A stretch of 64,000 bases of DNA, from assembly GCA_022402465.1 (NCBI GenBank), contig JAKRSH010000031.1:92685-156684 (forward strand), read 5' to 3'. Below the pieces are notes generated by a model, which saw only the letters and a program-made list of their open reading frames with translations, did not search any database and was not told the origin of the DNA. The position numbers and the translations under genes were made by a program. Shown here piece by piece: positions 52,673 to 61,327 of this stretch. This DNA comes from Leptospiraceae bacterium. Its GTDB lineage: Bacteria > Spirochaetota > Leptospiria > Leptospirales > Leptospiraceae. The first letter of the stretch is position 1. Each line of letters opens with the position of its first letter.

Positions 52673-54952
52673 TCACATTCCATGAAAGGATCGCATAATC
52701 TCGTAAGCATAAAAATTAGAAACAGTAATACGACAATAGTCTCTTGATTCTTTGTAAGGTACATCTTCCAGAAAATGGTTGAAGTCTCCATTGTAATGAT
52801 TCCTCTTCCACTTACGAAGATTTCCAGGTCCACCATTGTAAGCAATCGATGCCCATCGCATATCATTTCCATTCTCTCGCATTAGATAAGCCAAGAACTT
52901 GGAACCAAATCGTATGGAAGTATTTGGATTGAAGAGAGTGTAAGAATCCACTCCAAGATTTTTCGCGAGTTCTCTACCAGTAGCAGGCATGATCTGCATA
53001 AGTCCTTGTGCATTGGATCTTGAAACAGCATTTTCTTTGTAAAAAGATTCCTGGCGCATAATAGCATAAACTACATCTTCCGAAATATTAGATTCTCGTG
53101 AGTATTTGCTCACAAGATCCTTGTGGGGTCTAGGAAAGATTCTAGATGAAACTGATGTGGGAAGTAGTATGGGATCATCGGGAATAAATAATCTTTTTAA
53201 TAAAGACCTAGTGTAAAATGCAGTATAATATGTATTATGTGAAATTTCGCCAATGGCAACTAAGATTTCTTCTTTGTCCATTAGAGAAAGATTTTTCTCC
53301 TTAGCATAGAATTGTACTAGGCTCATTCCCAAACCGTCTTCGCCAATTCGAAAATAGTCGCTTGCAACAGAGAGCAATCTGTCACCTTTTACTTTTGATT
53401 GGGTATTAGTAAGCCTTACTCCTAAATCAAAAGATCTATCAAAGTAAGCAAATCCAAGGTTTTTCTTCAGGATTTTGGTAGAATACTTAGGATCTCCGCC
53501 TGAGATGGAAAGGTATTTGAAGAGTGATTCTTTATTGTCAGTTGGCCTTTGTGGTTCAGGAAGTTCAGATAAGATAGCCTGGAATTCTTCTCGAATGACT
53601 CTAGTATAGTAGGAGCCAGCAATGCTTTCATAATAATTCTGTAGTTCTTTCTTTAACTCAGTCTCTCTTCCTGAGTCTTTAAGCATACGAAGATACCAGT
53701 ACACAAGTCTCCCTTTCACTGGCAAATTCGGCATTTCATTTATAGCCTTCTTCCAATAATGCTCATTCGCATAACTTATCTTAGTTTCTTGTTTTGTGAT
53801 TAAAAATTCTATGAGTTTATCTTGGTAGAAGAGGTTAAATGGATAATGTGCTAAATATCGAATTAGGTAATCTATACTTTGTTCATTGCGTCCAAGTTTT
53901 TCATAGCTTAAATGAAGAAACTTATATTTACTCGCATCATGGTATTCAGGGAATCTCTCTAGGACACGTAGAACTGATTCATAATCCTTTTGGAAGTAGA
54001 GAATTTCTCCTACTTTTCCTAAGTATTCATCTTCTGGATTTAAGTGGTTTCGATTGGACAGTATAAGTGCAATTAGGGTATTGGTATCATTTCTTATGCT
54101 TAAGTATTTGAGTGCTAAATAGAAGGATGTAGGATTTGGAATTCTAGAATGAAATTCTTGTTTGTTCTTTCTGAAAAATTCCGAGGCCTCTTCCGGTTTC
54201 ATTACAGTAAGCAAACAAAAGACATCTTCGATCTTTAAATTCATAAAAGCATCTTCTGTGAGAAACTTTTTTAAATCTTGGTAGATAAAAGTTCTAAGGT
54301 AGTCAGGGGTTTCTGTATCTTTAGCTAGAGCTATGTATTCTTCTTTAGCCTTAACTACGTCTCCTGATTTTGCAAGAGCCTTGGCATAACGTAGCCAGGT
54401 TTCTTTGTTGAGATAGTATTTTCTTTCTTCCTTATGCAAATGATTGACCAATTGAATGATTGCTTGGTTGTTCTCTGCATCCTGGTGAACCTTAATCAAT
54501 TCATCAAAAGCCTTCTTAGATACAGGATCTGTGTCCCAGGAGATTTTGCTTAGATAGATGGCTTGTTCCTGGGCATTCAAAATTTTGCGAGAAACAAGCT
54601 CCTGGTACAGCTTCCAGAAGCTAAGTCTTAGCACTATAGATTGGTGGGGAAGGCTACTAGCTAGTATGGCATTGATATCAGAACGATCGTAGGAATTGAC
54701 AAAATTTCCCTTTACTTGTGAAATCAGAAGAAGGAAGCGTTTCTCAGGATTCTTATCCTCGGATTTATCATTGTATTCTATTAGGCTATAAACCTCGCTT
54801 TCTTTGGAAGGCGACCTATTCTTAAAACTGTCCTGGATAAGATCCCAACGATGGGATTTAATCCAAATATGAAGGCTTTCTTGGGCAAAAACGGAAAAAC
54901 TTCCGAAAATCAAAAGGAAAAGGATTGATCTACGAGTGAATATTGCTAACAT
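52673..54952 (-). CDS. Periplasmic lytic transglycosylase, Slt70-like
   Basis: This 759-residue protein has a signal peptide (SILFLLIFGSFSVFA). About 570 residues of helical repeats form a Slt-type superhelical ring, and a C-terminal SLT domain follows (about 605-745): ISEDVVYAIMRQESFYKENAVSRSNAQGLMQIMPATGRELA with the catalytic Glu in RQES, then FNPNTSIRFGSKFLAYL and AYNGGPGNLRKW. It cleaves peptidoglycan glycan strands to anhydromuropeptides. It is divergent from the next gene with only 17 bases between starts, so the promoters must lie inside coding sequence. Confidence 0.9.
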   Translation of the reverse strand: MLAIFTRRSILFLLIFGSFSVFAQESLHIWIKSHRWDLIQDSFKNRSPSKESEVYSLIEYNDKSEDKNPEKRFLLLISQVKGNFVNSYDRSDINAILASSLPHQSIVLRLSFWKLYQELVSRKILNAQEQAIYLSKISWDTDPVSKKAFDELIKVHQDAENNQAIIQLVNHLHKEERKYYLNKETWLRYAKALAKSGDVVKAKEEYIALAKDTETPDYLRTFIYQDLKKFLTEDAFMNLKIEDVFCLLTVMKPEEASEFFRKNKQEFHSRIPNPTSFYLALKYLSIRNDTNTLIALILSNRNHLNPEDEYLGKVGEILYFQKDYESVLRVLERFPEYHDASKYKFLHLSYEKLGRNEQSIDYLIRYLAHYPFNLFYQDKLIEFLITKQETKISYANEHYWKKAINEMPNLPVKGRLVYWYLRMLKDSGRETELKKELQNYYESIAGSYYTRVIREEFQAILSELPEPQRPTDNKESLFKYLSISGGDPKYSTKILKKNLGFAYFDRSFDLGVRLTNTQSKVKGDRLLSVASDYFRIGEDGLGMSLVQFYAKEKNLSLMDKEEILVAIGEISHNTYYTAFYTRSLLKRLFIPDDPILLPTSVSSRIFPRPHKDLVSKYSRESNISEDVVYAIMRQESFYKENAVSRSNAQGLMQIMPATGRELAKNLGVDSYTLFNPNTSIRFGSKFLAYLMRENGNDMRWASIAYNGGPGNLRKWKRNHYNGDFNHFLEDVPYKESRDYCRITVSNFYAYEIMRSFHGM

Positions 54953-54969
54953 GATTGTGATGAGGGCTT

Positions 54970-55851
54970 ATGATACCTAATCTAGAATGGACTGAGATTA
55001 CTATCGGCACTGAAGAACCAAAAGTTAAAGCGCCTCTTACGAGTCACTATACAACATCATCCTCAGACCAAAAGCAAAAAAATTCACTGTCCTCCTCTGC
55101 TGGAACGGCTAGCTTAAAGAAATCTAACCATGCCATGGACAAAGAGGAATTGATGCAATTGTATCATATGCTCATGCTTGGCAAAAATCTTGACTTACTT
55201 GGTCTAGCTTGTCGTGCTTTTTCCAAAATTCATGAACTACTTCCTTATAACAAATCTTTGCTTAGAATGGCGATAGAAAATAAAGACAAGCTTTCCGAGG
55301 TGGAATGGAAAGAAGTTTGGTCGGATGTCTTAGAAAAATTTCCAACATGGGTAGCCTTTCGTCTTGCCCTCAAGTATCTTCCAGCTGAGTGGAAGAGTGA
55401 TTTCTTGGATTCTCTGTTTATACAAAATGGACGTATCTCTCCTCGAATGAAGAAGGAAAATCAAGAAAACAATCCTTTCGAGGGAAGAATTCCAGAGTGG
55501 ATCCTTAGAAATCCTTTCGGAATCGCAAAGCAGCTATTAGAGAAGACAACTGAGTCGAAGCAGATGATCCAACTTTTGCAAGAAAGACTTCCCGAATCAT
55601 ATCTAGCCCATACCTTACTATTTGTAGATGCATTCTTGGAAAGGCAGGAAGAAAGATTTTATAAGCACTATTTACTGGCAGGTAGAATGAAGTTTCATCC
55701 CCAAGCCTTGTATATGAAGGCTATTATGGATGTAAGAATGGGCAAGGATGAAGAGGGTACAAGGATGCTAGACTTGATCCGTCACAGCCATCCTTCTTGG
55801 GAGATTCCTTTATTCCTTCAGAAGAGAGGTTCCTATGCCTCTGTCACATGA
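54970..55851 (+). CDS. Hypothetical helical-repeat protein
   Basis: This 293-residue protein has a Ser/Lys-rich N-terminus (about residues 25-52), then a helical body with TPR-like pairs (MLMLGKNLDLLGLACRAFSKI; YKHYLLAGRMKFHPQALYMKAIMDVRMGKDEEGTRML). It has no signal peptide and no enzyme motif. It overlaps the next gene by 17 bases and heads a run ending in bactofilin, which suggests a cytoskeletal or cell-shape context, without direct proof. Confidence 0.55.
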   Translation: MIPNLEWTEITIGTEEPKVKAPLTSHYTTSSSDQKQKNSLSSSAGTASLKKSNHAMDKEELMQLYHMLMLGKNLDLLGLACRAFSKIHELLPYNKSLLRMAIENKDKLSEVEWKEVWSDVLEKFPTWVAFRLALKYLPAEWKSDFLDSLFIQNGRISPRMKKENQENNPFEGRIPEWILRNPFGIAKQLLEKTTESKQMIQLLQERLPESYLAHTLLFVDAFLERQEERFYKHYLLAGRMKFHPQALYMKAIMDVRMGKDEEGTRMLDLIRHSHPSWEIPLFLQKRGSYASVT

Positions 55852-56608
55852 ACAAATTGTAGAAATTTCTAGAATCCAATCCATCATTCGAAACTTAGAG
55901 AAAATTAAAAGGGAATCCAAGGATGATTTCCAAACAACTCGAGTCTCCATGGATCTAGATAAATACAATAAGAAGATGATGGAGATTTCTCCAGAAGGCA
56001 TTCCTGATAATATGGAGTCTACTGTCGCCAATTCCAAGGCACTCAAGGACAATGATCCAAATATAAAGCACAAAATGATCTCCCAATTTCCTATTATGAA
56101 GATCACGCCCAACTCTCATGATAGAGAAATCAACCAAATTGGAACTCTAGCAAATGTGATGGATGTTGAATTTATGGCTTTGTTAGGTGACACTCATATC
56201 AAATTTGATTTTTCTCACCAAAGCGAGCGCGATACCCTTTTTAAACATATGGAAAATTTGAGACGAAATATGAAGGTTCTCATGGAAACCATAGAGGAAT
56301 TTGCGGCAGCAGAAAAACAAGAATTTCGAGAGCAGCTGGGTCGAATGAAGAACAAGCAATCTCGGATTTTTATTTCAGAAGCCTTTGATGTATTTAAGAA
56401 GACCAGGGAATTTCTTGAGGCTGTGAACAAGGATTTGAGAGAAGGCAGTTCAGTGATTATGAACTTGGATGATCCTGTCAAATTCAACCCACGATTTGAG
56501 AAGGCGAGCTTGCTTGAAGGAAAGACAATTCCTGCGGCTTTGAATGATTTTCTGACCTTTACCAAAGAAGCTATGGAGATTATCAATCTTCCAAATATGA
56601 AAATCTAA
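55835..56608 (+). CDS. Hypothetical helical protein upstream of bactofilin
   Basis: This 257-residue protein is long-helical and highly charged (ISRIQSIIRNLEKIKRESKDDFQTTR; FSHQSERDTLFKHMENLRRNMKVLMETIEEFAAAEKQ split by short loops), with likely coiled coil near residues 130-180. No known domain is visible. It starts inside the previous gene and is followed 77 bases later by the bactofilin gene, so it may form part of a filament-associated assembly. Confidence 0.55.
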   Translation: MPLSHEQIVEISRIQSIIRNLEKIKRESKDDFQTTRVSMDLDKYNKKMMEISPEGIPDNMESTVANSKALKDNDPNIKHKMISQFPIMKITPNSHDREINQIGTLANVMDVEFMALLGDTHIKFDFSHQSERDTLFKHMENLRRNMKVLMETIEEFAAAEKQEFREQLGRMKNKQSRIFISEAFDVFKKTREFLEAVNKDLREGSSVIMNLDDPVKFNPRFEKASLLEGKTIPAALNDFLTFTKEAMEIINLPNMKI

Positions 56609-56685
56609 TTTTTGTAGAAAAAGTCTTTCCTAGAATGAGGGGAAACGAAATATAGAACTACAATTCAAATGAATCGGGAAATTCC

Positions 56686-57126
56686 ATGGCATTAGTAAAA
56701 AATCAGACAGAAGTTACAAACTCAACCATCGGTGAAAATTCTTACTTTAGTGGTAAGTTCTTTATCAATGGCTCTCTAAAGATCGATGGAAAGTTTGAAG
56801 GCAAATCCTTACAAGCTGACCAACTCTACATTGGAGTTACTGGAAAAGTAAAGACCAACATCACCGCTACCAATGTGATTGTAGAAGGAATTGTTGCTGG
56901 AAATATCACCGCAAGAAACCGTGTGATGCTTCTTCCCACTTCTAAGATTCTTGGTGATATCAAGACTCCCGAATTAATCATTCAAAATGGAGTTATCTTG
57001 GAAGGTCGTTGCATGATTTCCAATGATCTTAAGCACTCTGCCAAGGATTTAATTGAGTTGGAATATTCCAAGGATGCACTCAATTTAGAAAAACTTTTTG
57101 GCAAACAACCCACAACCAAAGAATAA
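56686..57126 (+). CDS. Bactofilin-family cytoskeletal protein
   Basis: This 146-residue protein has the bactofilin beta-helix: NSTIGENSYFSGKFFINGSLKIDGKFEG near residues 12-40, then repeats VTGKVKTNITATNVIVEGIVAGNITARNRVML and TSKILGDIKTPELIIQNGVILEGRC (each broken here only for length). Bactofilins polymerise without nucleotide into filaments at the membrane and influence cell shape and peptidoglycan placement. In Leptospira a bactofilin is linked to helical shape. It lies six bases upstream of a PdxA-like gene. Confidence 0.88.
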   Translation: MALVKNQTEVTNSTIGENSYFSGKFFINGSLKIDGKFEGKSLQADQLYIGVTGKVKTNITATNVIVEGIVAGNITARNRVMLLPTSKILGDIKTPELIIQNGVILEGRCMISNDLKHSAKDLIELEYSKDALNLEKLFGKQPTTKE

Positions 57127-57132
57127 TTCTCT

Positions 57133-58182
57133 ATGGGAGCTCGTCCCATATTTATCACAGAAGGAGATCCTTCTGGTATCAGTTCCCAACTGATCGCCCA
57201 GGAGGAAGCTCTTCTTCAAAAGATTTCCCAAACACAAGCTATCTTTTTAGTTCGATCCAATACCAATGTCTCCTATGCTTTTTCGGAATACAAATTTACG
57301 TTAGGGGAAGGATTTAAGTCACAAGGTCTTCCCAGCTCAGGGCTCTACCAAATGGATGCTGAGACATTTCTACAAAGTACGCAAAAGAATAACTATTCAT
57401 CTCTTTCTAAAATACAGAAATCTCTTATGCTGAGACTAATGAATGGGACACAAACTCTAGATAGGAAAATTACTTTCGGCAAACCGAGTATTTCAACAGG
57501 TAGAATGTCTTATTACTCACTCTTGGCTGGAATGAGTCTAGTTGAAAAGTTTGGTGGCAGTTTGATAACTTTACCTCTCAGCAAAGAATGGGTTATTAAG
57601 TCTGGGATTTCAAAATTTCGAGGTCACACTGAGGCTCTGGCTGAGTTTTTTCATTGCCCAAGCTTTATGCTGATGGCTGGAGAAAAATGGAATGTCATTC
57701 CTCTGACAACTCACATTCCCATCCGAAAAGTGAGTTCTGAATTAAAAAAACTTGCCTGGAGAAATCTATTCCAAAGTATTCTAGACTCCAAGCTTTTTCC
57801 AAAAAATGCTCGAATCGGTTTTATGGGATTGAATCCTCATGCAGGGGAAGGAGGAAAGGTTGGTGATGAGGAAGGAAAAATTTTGCAACCAGCTATGAAT
57901 CTTGCTAAGAAAATGGGATTTAGGGTAGATGGTCCACTTTCTGCTGATTCTACTTTTCACTTAAGGAATGCATCAGAATGGGATATTTTACTCGCCTGCT
58001 ACCATGACCAAGGCTTGATTCCATTTAAATTACTTGAAGGCAAGAAAGGAATCAACTTAACACTGGGGCTTCCTTTCTTACGTGTATCTCCCGATCATGG
58101 GCCGGCTTATAATATTGCATCTAACAAAGGAAAGGTGGATTCAATGAGTTTAAGACAATGCTTAGAGTGGGTGCAAAAGTAA
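57133..58182 (+). CDS. pdxA: PdxA-family 4-phosphohydroxythreonine dehydrogenase
   Basis: This 349-residue protein begins PIFITEGDPSGISSQL, carries metal ligands in FRGHTEALAEFF (first His), MGLNPHAGEGGKVGDEE (second His) and ACYHDQGLIPFKL (third His), and ends with LGLPFLRVSPDHGPAYNIA. PdxA oxidises 4-phosphohydroxythreonine in pyridoxal phosphate synthesis; PdxA-like paralogues act in other pathways. It diverges around the N-terminus from Escherichia PdxA, so a PdxA2-type function is possible. Its stop overlaps the start of the next gene (TAATG). Confidence 0.82.
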   Translation: MGARPIFITEGDPSGISSQLIAQEEALLQKISQTQAIFLVRSNTNVSYAFSEYKFTLGEGFKSQGLPSSGLYQMDAETFLQSTQKNNYSSLSKIQKSLMLRLMNGTQTLDRKITFGKPSISTGRMSYYSLLAGMSLVEKFGGSLITLPLSKEWVIKSGISKFRGHTEALAEFFHCPSFMLMAGEKWNVIPLTTHIPIRKVSSELKKLAWRNLFQSILDSKLFPKNARIGFMGLNPHAGEGGKVGDEEGKILQPAMNLAKKMGFRVDGPLSADSTFHLRNASEWDILLACYHDQGLIPFKLLEGKKGINLTLGLPFLRVSPDHGPAYNIASNKGKVDSMSLRQCLEWVQK

Positions 58183-58622
58183 TGGAATCTATCACATGGA
58201 TTGATCAAATTGTTGTTCCTGTTTTTATCCTTTGGTTTGTGGGAATTATACTCGTACTTTTTCGTAAGGATTTAGAAATCCTTTGGAAGCTTAGCTTTTT
58301 ATTTCTTTTCGTTGTTTATCTTATCTTATTCGGAAAGGAGTGGTCCAATGCCTTAGATAGACTGGAAGCCAATCCTGGTTGGGAGATCCGCAGTTATATT
58401 TATGGTTTAGGTAAGGCAATTTTTTATTTCCTATTTATTCTTTGGCCAATAACAATGATTCGCTTATATTATACAGGGAGCAAGGAACTTGCTAAGCATA
58501 CTGCCTCCCTTCTGGTTACTATCACCATTCTTTATTGGATGCTATTTTGGTTGTATTTTCAATTTATGAATGAAGTGGATCAATTTTTTGATGGAAGATT
58601 CCAGGAATGGTTCATTCGATAA
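58182..58622 (+). CDS. Small polytopic membrane protein
   Basis: A 146-residue product starts at ATG 58182 overlapping the pdxA stop by one base; an ATG at 58158 would add eight unlikely residues. There are four spans (about residues 10-27, 35-52, 74-95 and 105-125). No family motif is visible. Codon and base composition are still like the core genes to its left, so it is the last gene before the AT-rich accessory region. Confidence 0.55.
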   Translation: MESITWIDQIVVPVFILWFVGIILVLFRKDLEILWKLSFLFLFVVYLILFGKEWSNALDRLEANPGWEIRSYIYGLGKAIFYFLFILWPITMIRLYYTGSKELAKHTASLLVTITILYWMLFWLYFQFMNEVDQFFDGRFQEWFIR

Positions 58623-58625
58623 TTA

Positions 58626-58964
58626 TTGAGTCATATTTATGCATTAATCTTTATTACAGGAGAAGTTGTTTTTCTCCATATTTTAATAATATCAATAGTA
58701 TATAATTTCAACAAACTTTTAGCATTGATTCAATTAAACTTCTCTGCATCCAATAGATATTTAATAGGAATCTGTATTTGGTTATTTTTCTTTATCTTTT
58801 TCTCAAGTTCATTTCGAGGTAAATTTGAAAAATCACCAAATTATAACGATTATCATAAAAGTAAAAGATTTAAATTATCAATATTGATTTACTATTGTAG
58901 TATCATAATATTAATTTTTATAATTTATATTAACTGTTATTACTACAATTTATTTAAATTTTGA
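58626..58964 (+). CDS. Small membrane protein of the accessory region
   Basis: A 112-residue frame runs from TTG 58626 with three hydrophobic spans (about residues 5-24, 40-58 and 86-108) and a basic loop between spans two and three (NDYHKSKRFKLS). The sequence is markedly richer in A and T than its left neighbours, with many Ile, Asn and Phe codons, consistent with transferred or fast-evolving DNA. Its TGA stop overlaps the ATG of a further small frame. No recognisable family. Confidence 0.4.
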   Translation: MSHIYALIFITGEVVFLHILIISIVYNFNKLLALIQLNFSASNRYLIGICIWLFFFIFFSSSFRGKFEKSPNYNDYHKSKRFKLSILIYYCSIIILIFIIYINCYYYNLFKF

Positions 58965-58997
58965 TGAGTGATTTTATTGATTCTGTCAAAACTATAA

Positions 58998-59156
58998 TTG
59001 AAGATCATAATAAATTTTTTGATAAAGGAATTATTGTTTACAATTTTAATTGCTTTAACTTCTATGCTAACTGCGAGATTAATATTATATGGGCTGCTAA
59101 GTGTGCAACATACAATGAAAACAGATAAATCATTAAGTGAGAAATTTGTTGACTAA
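58998..59156 (+). CDS. Candidate 52-residue membrane peptide
   Basis: From TTG 58998 to TAA 59156 a frame encodes a short basic start (MKIIINFLIKE), one or two hydrophobic spans (LLFTILIALTSML, ARLILYGLLSV) and a charged end (MKTDKSLSEKFVD). Its composition is that of a real membrane peptide. The competing frame from ATG 58964 to 59128 (54 residues) overlaps it and looks less protein-like, although it is coupled to the previous stop (TGATG). At most one is likely to be genuine; the alternative is that both are remains of a decayed gene. Confidence 0.3.
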   Translation: MKIIINFLIKELLFTILIALTSMLTARLILYGLLSVQHTMKTDKSLSEKFVD

Positions 59157-59227
59157 GATAAAAGGAATACTTACATGAAATTTGATCCATTTCGCAATTT
59201 AATCCAATTCAAAATATAATTCATTTT

Positions 59228-59635
59228 GTGCATTACAAACTAACATTAGGACACTTTAAACACATCGGGATATACAATATTTCCGAATTTAACTCAAGAA
59301 TATCGGTAGGTGGAGGAATATGGGGAATTACTTTCAGTTTCTTACTTTGGCTAAATTTTAACTTAGGTTTCGATTTCTCTTTTATTAGATTTATTTTTCA
59401 AATAATAGAAGGTAAAATAACTTTTATAGTAGCATCTTTATTTTCTATTTTGTTCAGTACTTTTATTCTTTTTCGACCAGTTAAATTCAAAACATTCTGG
59501 AAGATTCACAAATCCATTACGAAAAATGAAGAATACTATAAACAGCTAAAGAGAAAATTTATATTTCAATTAATTGGGATTGCAATTGTATTTTTTGTGA
59601 TAAGAGCTTTGTTGAAATATTTTTATCCAAATTGA
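59228..59635 (+). CDS. Membrane protein of the accessory region, unknown
   Basis: A 135-residue frame begins with GTG 59228. It has a soluble first 30 residues, spans at about residues 32-50 (IWGITFSFLLWLNFNLGF), 62-82 (ITFIVASLFSILFSTFILF) and 112-130 (FIFQLIGIAIVFFVIRALL) and a Lys-rich loop between the last two. This resembles immunity-type or small integral proteins of accessory islands, but no homology is recognised. It has no visible Shine-Dalgarno sequence. Confidence 0.4.
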   Translation: MHYKLTLGHFKHIGIYNISEFNSRISVGGGIWGITFSFLLWLNFNLGFDFSFIRFIFQIIEGKITFIVASLFSILFSTFILFRPVKFKTFWKIHKSITKNEEYYKQLKRKFIFQLIGIAIVFFVIRALLKYFYPN

Positions 59636-59651
59636 AACTGCTAGGAACATT

Positions 59652-59807
59652 ATGAAAGAATTTCTTACGTACTTGATTCTTGGATGGGATTTGATCTATG
59701 GAATTCAATTTTGTGGAGATAGCATCAATCTAAGAAATTCGAATGAGCTTAGGTGCTTTAATGTTGCATCTACATATTATTTGGTGGAATTTTCTTGGGT
59801 TTTATGA
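59652..59807 (+). CDS. Candidate 51-residue protein with good ribosome-binding site
   Basis: ATG 59652 is preceded by AGGA with a five-base spacer, better than most genes here, and opens 51 codons to TGA 59805-59807 (MKEFLTYLILGWDLIYG...). It carries one hydrophobic stretch and two cysteines. It may be a real small protein or the 5' end of a frameshifted gene, since the following reading frames continue open without a good start. Confidence 0.3.
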   Translation: MKEFLTYLILGWDLIYGIQFCGDSINLRNSNELRCFNVASTYYLVEFSWVL

Positions 59808-59913
59808 TTTTTGGTTGCAATTTTGGAAATTGATTCAAACTGTAGGATTCAATCCTACGGTTTTGAGAATGAATTTCATTAGGCGACAGATTATTCTTCA
59901 AACTAACAATGAC

Positions 59914-60597
59914 ATGTACCTCAAAGGACAATATAATTTGGTAAAATTATTAGTTTTAATTACTTTTACATTCCTTAGTTCCTGCTCTCCTCGTTATACG
60001 ATTCGCAAGAGCTCCATCCAAAAAAAAGATTTTACTCTTTTTGGAGCCGTGTTGATGTACCAAGACGACACAAAGTATGGTATCAATTTCAGTAGCATTG
60101 GTAACTTAAAGCTCGTAGAGATGGAACCTACCAATGGACGAGCCATAGGAAAAGAAATGCTCGCGAATGAACATTCTAATCTATCCAATGAACAAGAAGA
60201 ATATTTGGATATACCTTTAAGTGGGTTATCTCATAGCCTTTACTTTTCTTGGTCATCATTAGAAAAGTTTAAATGCTATGCTATTAGTCAGATAGGCTAT
60301 AGTATAACAAGCCAAGTTCCTATAGGCAATGGATTTTATAGAACCGATAGTAGCTCCTATGACACCAGAATCGATCCTAGAGAATCTTATAAAAAATTAC
60401 CCTTATGTGTGAAGATGGGCATCCAATTTTATGGAATCCTTGGGGTAGATGAGAATGGAAAAATTTACAATCTGATCGATTCAAAAGATATACTCAACGA
60501 CTCTGCGAAAAAAAGAATATTCAATTCTAAAGATCATAATTTTATGAATGCAGAGAAAACTGCGATGCAGGAATTTACTGCTAGAGTAAAAGATTAG
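59914..60597 (+). CDS. Putative lipoprotein of the accessory region
   Basis: I place the start at ATG 59914, which gives 227 residues with a normal lipoprotein signal (YNLVKLLVLITFTFLSSC, Cys at about residue 24, lipobox LSS-C). The frame is open to an ATG at 59743, but that would put 57 residues before the signal. The mature part is mixed, with DFTLFGAVLMYQDDTKYGINF and paired basic/acidic turns; no motif recognised. Small lipoproteins next to toxin-like or surface-protein genes are sometimes immunity or surface components. Confidence 0.5.
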   Translation: MYLKGQYNLVKLLVLITFTFLSSCSPRYTIRKSSIQKKDFTLFGAVLMYQDDTKYGINFSSIGNLKLVEMEPTNGRAIGKEMLANEHSNLSNEQEEYLDIPLSGLSHSLYFSWSSLEKFKCYAISQIGYSITSQVPIGNGFYRTDSSSYDTRIDPRESYKKLPLCVKMGIQFYGILGVDENGKIYNLIDSKDILNDSAKKRIFNSKDHNFMNAEKTAMQEFTARVKD

Positions 60598-60670
60598 CTA
60601 AGAAGAGTTGACCAGGTTTTTAGAATAAAAATACTCTACAATCCTTATTGACAAAAACTTCAACTATGAA

Positions 60671-61156
60671 TTGAATAAGTCCATGATCCTGGCTCGAATC
60701 TTACCGCTCTTTCAAGATGCAAGCATTCCCTATTGCGTTGTGGGTGGATATGCTGTTGCTCTTCATGGTGCTGTGAGAGGGACATTGGATCTAGATATAC
60801 TAACCGAGTTAACAGTAGATAATTTCATAAGAATAGAAGAACTGCTTACTTCTATAGGAATGAAATCGTTATTGCCTCTAAATGCTCGCAATATATTTAC
60901 TAATCGAGAGCAACTCATTAATGAGAAAAATTTAATAGCCTGGAATTTCATTCATTTGGAAAGGAAAATGGATCTTCTGGATATTCTAATCACAGAAGAT
61001 ATTAGAAATTATAAGACCGTATCAGTTCTTTCTCAATGGGGAGATATTCCTGTCATTGATTTAGATGGATTGATTCAACTTAAATCTAAAACTCAAAGAA
61101 GACAAGATTTGGAAGATGTGCAAGCATTGACCTCCCTTAAGAAGGAAGAGAAATAA
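60671..61156 (+). CDS. MNT/AbiEii-type nucleotidyltransferase
   Basis: This 161-residue protein has the minimal nucleotidyltransferase signature: IPYCVVGGYAVALHGAVRGTLDLDIL (residues about 19-44, given in parts: GG at 25-26, then RGTLDLDI with the two metal Asp), and a later conserved MDLLDIL with the third acidic position. C-terminal SKTQRRQDLEDVQAL matches the DxxDxxxL end of the AbiEii/DUF6036 group. It transfers a nucleotide to an unknown protein or RNA; related proteins are toxins or antitoxins in two-gene modules. Start is TTG 60671 or ATG 60683. The next gene follows after three bases. Confidence 0.72.
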   Translation: MNKSMILARILPLFQDASIPYCVVGGYAVALHGAVRGTLDLDILTELTVDNFIRIEELLTSIGMKSLLPLNARNIFTNREQLINEKNLIAWNFIHLERKMDLLDILITEDIRNYKTVSVLSQWGDIPVIDLDGLIQLKSKTQRRQDLEDVQALTSLKKEEK

Positions 61157-61159
61157 ATC

Positions 61160-61327
61160 ATGAGAGCATTACAAATAATTACGGATGAATATTTGGAAAC
61201 ATGTTCCAATCTCACTGCTCAAGAGCGATTGGATTGGTTGGAACAATACAAACTGTTGATTCCGATTTCCGCATATGAAGATAGAGTAGAAGAAATTAGG
61301 AGAGCATATGGGAATACAAGAATTTGA
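61160..61327 (+). CDS. 55-residue partner of the nucleotidyltransferase
   Basis: ATG 61160 to TGA 61327 encodes 55 residues (MRALQIITDEY..., LTAQERLDWLEQYKLL..., ending RRAYGNTRI), with GGAAGAG seven to thirteen bases ahead. It is three bases downstream of the nucleotidyltransferase stop and on the same strand. The pattern LT-x-QERLDWLEQ, a short amphipathic helix, is the sort seen in small proteins paired with DUF6036-type nucleotidyltransferases, so a two-gene toxin-antitoxin-like unit is plausible. Confidence 0.55.
   Translation: MRALQIITDEYLETCSNLTAQERLDWLEQYKLLIPISAYEDRVEEIRRAYGNTRI

Noticed and set aside
58964..59128. 54-codon frame overlapping the stop of the preceding membrane gene
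   Set aside because: The translation has no compositional pattern of a protein, and the overlapping frame at 58998 is more membrane-like; kept only as an alternative in that entry.
59175..59220. 14-codon frame MKFDPFRNLIQFKI with an AAAGGA upstream
   Set aside because: Too short to support without homologues; possibly a remnant.
59743..59913. Longer start for the accessory lipoprotein
   Set aside because: It would place 57 residues in front of a clear lipoprotein signal peptide, which must be N-terminal.
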